From Actinomycetota bacterium (lineage in GTDB: Bacteria > Actinomycetota > Acidimicrobiia > Spongiisociales > UBA5794): a stretch of 6,675 nucleotides of DNA. Positions 5,693-6,675 of this stretch are shown here, piece by piece. The position numbers were made by a program, and so were the translations under genes. The notes beneath the pieces were generated by a model. It had not been told where the DNA came from and ran no database searches. It was given only the letters and a program-made list of their open reading frames with translations. Numbering within the stretch: the first letter of the stretch is position 1; each line of letters opens with the position of its first letter. The DNA lies in NCBI GenBank assembly GCA_003648875.1, contig QMQC01000102.1, forward strand, positions 1-6,675, written 5' to 3'.

Positions 5693-6675
5693 ATGCATCC
5701 GGGGAGCACAGCCGCCATCTTTGCCCTTGTTCTGTTCGCATCGTCCTGCAACGCATCAGAAATAGTCATCGAAACACCCTCGACCACGCTGCCACCCCTT
5801 GCAACGCTTGCTCCTGTGACCACCACAACGACCGCACCCGTGGAGACAACCACGACATCCACGGTTCATGTACCCATCGAGACACCTCGGGGGCGACTGG
5901 TCGTCAATGGAACGGGTGACGTGAACCTCGACCCGGGATTCGTCCGGACGTTCCCCACGACCGGGTACGAGGACGCGTGGACGGGACTCTTCGGTGCATT
6001 TACACGTGACGATCTCACGATCGTCAACCTCGAATGCTCTCCATCGGATCTCGGAACGCCGTGGAACAAGACGTGGGTCTTCCAATGTGATCCCGATGCG
6101 CTTCATTCGATGGCTGCTGCAGGGGTCGAGGTCGCAAACCTCGCGAACAACCACGCAATGGACTACGGCTTCGATGCGATGCTCGACGGGAAACAGAACC
6201 TCCTCGATGTCGGCATCGCACCGGTTGGAACCGGCGCGAACCTTGTCGAGGCTTACGCACCGGTCGTGCTGGAGGTCAAGGGTTGGACGATCGCAGTCAT
6301 CGGAAGCGGGGGCGTCAATCCTGAGTCAGGCTCCTGGCTCGCCCTGACCGATCGACCAGGCATGACCCACGGTGACAACACCGAGTCCATCGCGATAGCG
6401 ATCGCAAGAGCCAAGGAGACCGCTGATCTCGTGTTCGTCACGGCGCACTGGGGCGAGGAGGGAACCACAAGACCGCGAAGCTTCGAGAGGAGACAAGCCG
6501 AAGCGTGGATCGATGCAGGAGCCGACGGCATCTTCGGTCACCACCAACACAAGCTCCAGCCGCTTGAGTGGTATCACAACAGACCGATTGCTTGGGGTCT
6601 CGGAAATTTCGTATGGCAGGCGTACCCGCAAGCCTCGAAGCGAACGGCCATTGCCCAATTCGTGTTCGAACCTGA
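5693..6675 (+). CDS. CapA-like exported metallophosphatase-fold protein, 3' end cut by window
   Basis: The reading frame is open from the ATG at 5693 to the window end (327 codons seen). Residues 1-18 are a hydrophobic signal sequence followed by Cys19 in the context FASSC, a slightly irregular lipobox, so a lipoprotein anchored outside the membrane is likely; the n-region lacks Lys or Arg. Residues 28-62 are a Thr/Pro-rich linker with runs of Thr. The PGA_cap (CapA) domain begins near 67: GTGDVN with Asp76, VNLE with Glu114, ANNHAMDYG with Asn152, Asn153 and His154, TAHWGEE with His252, and FGHHQHKLQP at 281-290 followed by GLGNFVW, all expected metal-site and core motifs of the family. CapA proteins take part in poly-gamma-glutamate capsule synthesis in Bacillus, but many homologues stand alone with no known role; no capB or capC is in view. 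Cys115 and Cys132 could form a disulfide. It diverges from the exporter operon by 62 bases. Confidence 0.93.
   Translation, partial: MHPGSTAAIFALVLFASSCNASEIVIETPSTTLPPLATLAPVTTTTTAPVETTTTSTVHVPIETPRGRLVVNGTGDVNLDPGFVRTFPTTGYEDAWTGLFGAFTRDDLTIVNLECSPSDLGTPWNKTWVFQCDPDALHSMAAAGVEVANLANNHAMDYGFDAMLDGKQNLLDVGIAPVGTGANLVEAYAPVVLEVKGWTIAVIGSGGVNPESGSWLALTDRPGMTHGDNTESIAIAIARAKETADLVFVTAHWGEEGTTRPRSFERRQAEAWIDAGADGIFGHHQHKLQPLEWYHNRPIAWGLGNFVWQAYPQASKRTAIAQFVFEP

Noticed and set aside
5680..6154. Minus-strand open frames over the CapA-like signal and Thr-rich linker, one of them Val-rich and membrane-like.
   Set aside because: The Val run is just the complement of the ACC/ACG threonine codons in the linker of the plus-strand gene.

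Overview
The window looks like an ordinary chromosomal stretch of a GC-rich actinobacterium. Three things point that way: a luciferase-like oxidoreductase of the F420-dependent type, two start codons placed as in leaderless transcripts, and an exported protein with a Thr/Pro-rich linker of a kind common in Acidimicrobiia. The class-level placement is only a guess from style; no rRNA or other marker gene is present. Coding density is high and the genes are all of housekeeping or accessory-metabolic kinds. I see no transposase, integrase, CRISPR array, phage gene or toxin-antitoxin pair.

Layout from left to right: a TetR-type regulator (+, 103-657) with an operator-like palindrome near the window edge; a DUF2461 protein (-, 686-1384) convergent with it; a luciferase-like F420-type oxidoreductase (+, 1491-2411) divergent from DUF2461 across a 106-base control region; a 167-base gap with a 10-bp stem-loop; an alpha/beta hydrolase (+, 2579-3493) whose stop codon lies inside a 28-bp palindrome with four GTAC cores; an ABC-2 type exporter operon on the minus strand (ATPase 4749-5630, then permease 3562-4752, overlapping by 4 bases as ATGA); and a divergently transcribed CapA-like exported protein (+, from 5693) that runs off the right edge.

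The clearest functional unit is the two-gene exporter: a NatA/YhaQ-like ATPase and a NatB/YhaP-like permease, translationally coupled. Its substrate cannot be read from the sequence. The CapA-like lipoprotein shares a 62-base divergent promoter region with it, which hints at joint control but does not prove a shared function. The oxidoreductase and hydrolase lie in the same direction but are separated by a stem-loop, so they may be separate units.

I did not find a convincing new multi-gene system. The points most worth checking are non-coding: the GTAC-rich palindrome at 3490-3517, the apparently leaderless divergent promoter pair at 5631-5692, and the palindrome upstream of the TetR gene.
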